Shown here in pieces: positions 42,281 to 46,171 of a DNA stretch of 46,171 nucleotides. Position numbers and translations under genes: made by a program. Position 1 is the stretch's first letter. Each line of letters opens with the position of its first letter. The notes under the pieces are model-generated. The model had not been told where the DNA came from. It ran no database searches and worked only from the letters and a program-made list of their open reading frames with translations. Origin of the DNA: Bacteroidales bacterium. Its GTDB lineage: Bacteria > Bacteroidota > Bacteroidia > Bacteroidales > UBA932. Where the stretch lies: contig JAGAKH010000079.1 in assembly GCA_017625725.1 (NCBI GenBank), positions 1-46,171 on the forward strand. The letters run 5' to 3'.

Positions 42281-42880
42281 CTATAATAATTCGTCCGAGT
42301 ACTCCATCATCTTCAGCAACTGGGCCTTTGCCCTGCGTATCTTTGTCTTGACTGTGTTGATCGGCATATCAAGCGCATCTGCAATTTCCTTATATCCGAA
42401 ATTCTCTATCAGATTCATCTTGGCCACTGTCTTGTAGTCGCTTTTGAGTTTCTCTATATTGGTGAGCCATTTGTCGTATTCCTGCTGATTGATAATGTCT
42501 TCTTCAGGATTGTGCATTGTGGCAGGGAGCTCTTTCAACTCTGCGATATCTTCACTGATTGACGTCGTCGGCAGGTTGTTCTTCTCTCTGTCGTGCCTGT
42601 TCAGGTGGTCAAATGCTGTGTTGCGTGCTATTCTGTAGAGCCAAGTCGTGAATTTGTATTCAGGATTGTAGGAGGCTATCTGGCTGAAAGCTTTCTGAAA
42701 ACTTTCCAGGCAGATGTCTTCGATATCTTCCTTCTGGCTTACATAGCGTGAGATGTGGCTTCTGACACCGGAATTATAGCGGGTGTATAGCACGATAAAG
42801 GCGGCCTGGTTCTGTTCCAGAGCCAATAGGACGAGTTCAGAGTCGCTCAGATTAGTGAGCTTCGAGCCAGTTGTTTCCAT
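42281..42880 (-). CDS. RNA polymerase sigma factor, ECF-like
   Basis: This is a sigma-70 family protein with only regions 2 and 4, hence extracytoplasmic-function type. Region 2 (about 28-100) contains DIEDICLESFQKAFSQI and FTTWLYRIARNTAFDHLNR, the core-binding and -10 recognition helices. Region 4 (about 140-195) contains LIENFGYKEIADALDMPINTVKTKIRRAK, the -35 helix-turn-helix. No anti-sigma gene adjoins it. Its start overlaps the end of polA by 29 nt, so it is translationally coupled to a DNA repair gene, and rsmG follows. The regulon cannot be inferred; co-transcription with housekeeping genes suggests it is expressed constitutively at some level. Confidence 0.9.
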   Translation of the reverse strand: METTGSKLTNLSDSELVLLALEQNQAAFIVLYTRYNSGVRSHISRYVSQKEDIEDICLESFQKAFSQIASYNPEYKFTTWLYRIARNTAFDHLNRHDREKNNLPTTSISEDIAELKELPATMHNPEEDIINQQEYDKWLTNIEKLKSDYKTVAKMNLIENFGYKEIADALDMPINTVKTKIRRAKAQLLKMMEYSDELL

Positions 42881-45527
42881 GGTTGCATTCTACGGTTAAA
42901 GGTATGGAAAGACTTATTACATTCTCCATTTCTTCGGTTACGATCTTCTTCAGATGCTCCACTTCCTCAGGAACGGCATCGAACATGAGTTCGTCGTGGA
43001 TCTGAAGTACCATTCTGCTCTTCATCCCCTCGGCGTCGAGTCTGCGGCTTACATTTATCATTGCAAGTTTGATAATGTCTGCAGATGTTCCCTGGATAGG
43101 GGCGTTTATGGCATTACGTTCAGCCAGAGACCTTACAGTGGCATTTCTTGAATTAATGTCAGGAAGATATCTTCGGCGTCCGAAAATGGTCTCTACATAG
43201 CCGGTTTCCCTGGCAGCGGCGATAGTGTCGTTAATGTATGAAGATATTGCAGGAAAGTTCGTGAAATAGTCGTCAATTATCTTCTTGGCTTCGGCACGGC
43301 TCATCTTGAGACGTTGTGACAGGCCGAAAGCGGAAATACCGTACATTATGCCGAAATTGGCCGTCTTAGCTATTCTTCTCTGGTCTGCTGTCACTTCGGA
43401 AGGATCGATCCCGAATATCTTCGCTGCTGTTATTGCATGCACGTCCTGTCCTTTTCTGAAAGCTTCTATCAGATGGGTGTCGCAGCTGAGGTGGGCCATT
43501 ATTCTCAATTCTATCTGAGAATAGTCGGCTGACACGATCAGTCCGTCAGGGCGGCTTGGAACAAATGCCTTCCTTATCTCCTTTCCTCTTTCTGTGCGTA
43601 TAGGTATGTTCTGAAGGTTCGGTTTGGATGAACTGAGTCTTCCTGTGGCGGTAAGGGCCTGGTTGAACGTTGTATGTATCTTTCCCGTCTTCGGCGAAAT
43701 GTAATTAGGAAATGGCTCTATATAAGTGGACAGGAGTTTCTTGATACCTCTGTATTCAAGTATTTCGTCAATAATAGGACTTTTGTCCGACAGGGCTGCC
43801 AGTGTGTCTTCGTCAGTCGGATAGCTGTACCTAAGCCCGGTCTTGGGCTTTACCTTAGGGTCAAGGTTCAGCTTCTCGAAGATCAGGACTCCGATCTGTT
43901 TAGGTGACATTATGTTCAGATTCGGATCCTGTGCCATCTCACGCACCTTTTCCTGAATCCCGTTCATCTCACCGGCGAGTGATGCAGCATAGCGTCTAAG
44001 CTGTCCGGGGTCGATTCTTACTCCCTGTATTTCCATTTCAGAAAGGACCTTGATAAGTGGCTCTTCCATTTCCATGTAAAGCCTGTCAAGTGACATTCCC
44101 TTCAGTTCATCCCAGATCCGGTCACCTAGCATCAGTGTGGCTACAGCCTCATGAAATCTTGTTCCGGTTTCCTCTTTGTCTTCTTCCACTTCGTCAAACA
44201 GGGACAGTTCTGTTGCACTTGTCTCTTCAGCGAAATTGTCTTCAAGGTTGATGTTCAGGTAGGACCTTGCCAGGATATCAATCTTATGACTCTTTTCCGG
44301 ATTTATAAGATAATGCATCAGCTCGATATCCATCAGTTTTCCGTTGAGTTCCATACCACCGCATCGGATGATATTCCTCTGGAACTTCAGGTTGTAACCG
44401 TATTTTACTATCTCCGGGGATCTGAGTATTTCGGCGAACTCCTCTATCTTTCCTTCACCGGCAAGGTATTCCACCCCGGCTTTCCGGTCATTGCCTTCCA
44501 CAGCCAGAATCACTTTCCTGACGGGACTGAAGAAATCATCCGATTCACCCTCTGTTATCACGGAGCATTTCTTTTTCGTCAGGATAGCCTTCTTAAGGTC
44601 GTCTGTAGAGGTCTCGGCAAAAGATACTCTGTTTGTCTGGACAGGAACAGTGGTCTGGACATCTCCAAGATATTTCTTCAGGGAACCGAATTCATGACGC
44701 TCGAAAAGGTCTGCTGCTTCTGACGAATACTTCGAATTCAGCGTCATGTCAGAAAACTTTACGTCGATTTCTACATCCGTCCTTATTGTAACGAGCTCGT
44801 GGCTGAGCTGAATGTGTTCCCTGGCGTTTTCAAATGCTTCCCGCTGCTTGGGAGTAAGTTCGTCCAGATGTCTGTAGATTTCATCAACGGTTCCGAATCT
44901 TGACAGAAGTTTACCGGCTCCCACTTCTCCTACGCCTTTGACTCCCGGAACATTGTCAGAGGAGTCACCGCAGATGGTAAGTATCTCTATTACCTGTTCC
45001 GGCCTTTCTATGTTGTACTTTTCACAGACTTTTGCCTTGTCGAGTATTTCATTCTCACTCCCTGACTTTCCTGGCTTGAACTGAAGGATGTTCTCTGAAA
45101 TGAGCTGACCGTAATCCTTGTCCGGTGTTACCATATATACGGTAAATCCTTCTTTTTCAGCTCTTTTGGCAATCGATCCAATGACATCGTCCGCTTCGAA
45201 TCCCATTTTCATCAGCACCGGGAATCCCATTGCCTTGCAGAGTCGGGTCAGGGGTTCAAGGGCATCGATCACCAGCTGCGGCGTCTCGTCTCTTGTTGCC
45301 TTGTATTCCGGGTATATCTCATTTCGGAATGTTCCTCCGGGAGGGTCGAATGCAACTGCAAGGTGGGTGGGCTTTTCTCTTTCTATGAGTTCCAGAATAT
45401 ATTTTGTGAAGCCGAAAAGAATCGATGTGTCCTCACCCTTCGAGTTTATCATGGGATGACGCAGAAATGCATAATACATCTTGAAGATGAGTGCATGTCC
45501 GTCAATCAGAAACAGTCTGTTTTCCAT
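42852..45527 (-). CDS. polA: DNA polymerase I, with apparently inactivated 3'-5' exonuclease domain
   Basis: PolA fills gaps and removes RNA primers during replication and repair. The ATG at 45527 is preferred over the one at 45545 because it gives the normal start MENRLFLIDGHALIFK. The 5'-nuclease domain (about 1-290) is intact: DGHALI, FEADDVIG, TPDKDYGQL, GDSSDNVPG. The polymerase domain (about 500-891) has motif A D668 (SADYSQIELR), the O-helix KTANFGIMYG and motif C D845-E846 (HDE). Between them (about 300-480) the exonuclease fold survives (GYNLKFQRNII), but the usual DTE motif is replaced by TEGES, the Asp after NLK is Gln, and no final Y-x-x-x-D motif is found. Proofreading is therefore probably absent. 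Length 891 residues. Confidence 0.95.
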   Translation of the reverse strand: MENRLFLIDGHALIFKMYYAFLRHPMINSKGEDTSILFGFTKYILELIEREKPTHLAVAFDPPGGTFRNEIYPEYKATRDETPQLVIDALEPLTRLCKAMGFPVLMKMGFEADDVIGSIAKRAEKEGFTVYMVTPDKDYGQLISENILQFKPGKSGSENEILDKAKVCEKYNIERPEQVIEILTICGDSSDNVPGVKGVGEVGAGKLLSRFGTVDEIYRHLDELTPKQREAFENAREHIQLSHELVTIRTDVEIDVKFSDMTLNSKYSSEAADLFERHEFGSLKKYLGDVQTTVPVQTNRVSFAETSTDDLKKAILTKKKCSVITEGESDDFFSPVRKVILAVEGNDRKAGVEYLAGEGKIEEFAEILRSPEIVKYGYNLKFQRNIIRCGGMELNGKLMDIELMHYLINPEKSHKIDILARSYLNINLEDNFAEETSATELSLFDEVEEDKEETGTRFHEAVATLMLGDRIWDELKGMSLDRLYMEMEEPLIKVLSEMEIQGVRIDPGQLRRYAASLAGEMNGIQEKVREMAQDPNLNIMSPKQIGVLIFEKLNLDPKVKPKTGLRYSYPTDEDTLAALSDKSPIIDEILEYRGIKKLLSTYIEPFPNYISPKTGKIHTTFNQALTATGRLSSSKPNLQNIPIRTERGKEIRKAFVPSRPDGLIVSADYSQIELRIMAHLSCDTHLIEAFRKGQDVHAITAAKIFGIDPSEVTADQRRIAKTANFGIMYGISAFGLSQRLKMSRAEAKKIIDDYFTNFPAISSYINDTIAAARETGYVETIFGRRRYLPDINSRNATVRSLAERNAINAPIQGTSADIIKLAMINVSRRLDAEGMKSRMVLQIHDELMFDAVPEEVEHLKKIVTEEMENVISLSIPLTVECNHGNNWLEAH

Positions 45528-45556
45528 TCTTTTGCAAAATTTCAAAAAATGAACCT

Positions 45557-45564
45557 CAAAGGTA
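45557..45564 (-). promoter_or_regulatory. polA promoter -7 element
   Basis: The complement of 45557-45564 reads TACCTTTG, an exact Bacteroidetes -7 element about 30 nt before the polA start. No convincing TTTG -33 element is found 19-21 nt upstream, so the promoter is incomplete by consensus. Confidence 0.5.
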
Positions 45565-45662
45565 TGAAAAGTTTCGAAAAATTTAATTATATTTAGGCAC
45601 TTAAGCTTGATTTTTGTATGAAAAGTCAGGTCATTTTGTGAAACTTGAAAAACTTTATGATT

Positions 45663-46094
45663 ATGAAAAGAATTCTGACAGCAGTTCTGCTGCTATCTGT
45701 GGCCGTATTTGCAAAGGCAGATGACAGGCCGGTAACATTCGACAGGCTTCCTGTTTCAGCCCAGACATTTGTGAAGAAGTATTTCCCTACTGAAAAGGTG
45801 ACATTTGCTACAATCGACGATGATCTCATCAGACCGGATTACGAGGTGGCTTTATCAGATGGAACAAAGATGGATTTTGACCATTCCGGTCAGCTGCTGA
45901 ATATAGAATCACGTAAGAATCCACTCCCGGAAGGTATTGTACCTGTTCAGATCTGCAACTATGTAAAGGATAATTATCCTGAAACTTCCATTATTGAGTA
46001 TGAGGTGAAGAGAAAGGCCTATGAGATCAAGCTCACAAACCGTCTTGAACTTAAGTTCAACTCGAATTTCCAATTGATTGAGATTGACGATTGA
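45663..46094 (+). CDS. Secreted PepSY-like protein
   Basis: This small exported protein starts at ATG 45663 (MKRILTAVLLLSVAVFAKA), which gives a clean signal peptide; ATG 45657 and TTG 45645 are in-frame alternatives that only lengthen it. The mature part (about 20-143) has the PepSY-like/DUF2874 pattern of two repeats of about 55-60 residues: FVKKYFPTEKV with YEVALSDGTKMDFD, and YVKDNYPETSI with YEIKLTNRLELKFN. Members are common in Bacteroidetes periplasm and have no firmly known function. It is divergent from polA and ends just before the promoter of the hisS-like gene. Confidence 0.82.
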   Translation: MKRILTAVLLLSVAVFAKADDRPVTFDRLPVSAQTFVKKYFPTEKVTFATIDDDLIRPDYEVALSDGTKMDFDHSGQLLNIESRKNPLPEGIVPVQICNYVKDNYPETSIIEYEVKRKAYEIKLTNRLELKFNSNFQLIEIDD

Positions 46095-46113
46095 CCACTT
46101 TTCACTATATTTG
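46083..46113 (+). promoter_or_regulatory. Candidate promoter of the hisS-like gene
   Basis: ATTG (46083-46086) is followed after 19 nt by TATATTTG (46106-46113), a full match to the -7 element TAnnTTTG with good spacing. The -33 element falls within the last codons of the PepSY-like gene. The start codon lies 30 nt downstream. Confidence 0.6.
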
Positions 46114-46142
46114 CGTCCTTATAACGATAATATTGTAGACTT

Positions 46143-46171
46143 ATGGCGCAGAAACCATCGATTCCAAAGGG
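46143..46171 (+). CDS. hisS: Histidyl-tRNA synthetase, first codons only (cut by window end)
   Basis: The last 29 bases open with ATG and read MAQKPSIPKG. Bacteroidetes HisS proteins begin in this manner (M-A-x-K-P-x-I-P-K-G, then T-R-D-F), so this is most likely hisS, which charges tRNA-His. Only nine full codons after the ATG are visible and the assignment rests on recall of that N-terminus. Confidence 0.55.

Overview
The window comes from a member of the Bacteroidota, most likely order Bacteroidales. Three things point there: two tandem SusC/SusD pairs, a large set of lipoprotein glycosidases, and promoters of the Bacteroidetes type (TTTG, about 19-20 nt, TAnnTTTG). Shine-Dalgarno sequences are nearly absent, as is usual in this phylum. 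No rRNA, tRNA, insertion sequence, integrase or CRISPR array was seen.

Region 1 (1-684) holds no convincing gene. It has a terminator-like hairpin, four degenerate head-to-tail copies of a 53-bp unit, and a second repeat pair 81 bp apart. Region 2 (685-40265) is one large polysaccharide utilisation locus (PUL) in three transcription blocks. Block A (+, 685-7053) encodes a GH123-like lipoprotein with Ig-like domains, a GH43-like lipoprotein, and a membrane-tethered regulator that has HTCS-type sensor propellers and an AraC DNA-binding domain but no kinase or receiver. Block B (-, 13889-7056) encodes a second Ig-GH123-like paralogue, a beta-helix (GH28-like) lipoprotein with an adhesin-like front half, and an unassigned predicted (alpha/alpha)6 protein. 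Block C (+, 14161-40265) is a near-gapless 26-kb run: a surface lipoprotein, SusC1, SusD1, SusC2, SusD2, GH3, GH123-like, GH3, a GH123-like/GH20 fusion, GH2 and GH127.

The working model is that SusCD and the surface lipoprotein capture and import a heteroglycan. The GH123-like and GH20 enzymes would remove beta-linked HexNAc, with GH2, GH3, GH43, GH127 and the beta-helix enzyme trimming other sugars. Four separate GH123-like modules in one locus, one fused to GH20, point to a HexNAc-rich glycan whose identity cannot be read from sequence. The AraC regulator inside the locus is the obvious candidate controller.

Region 3 (40266-46171) returns to housekeeping genes: a palindromic repeat, then on the minus strand a DedA-like protein, tadA, rpmH, rsmG, a sigma factor and polA, and on the plus strand a PepSY-like secreted protein and the first codons of a gene that looks like hisS. 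PolA appears to have lost its proofreading residues.
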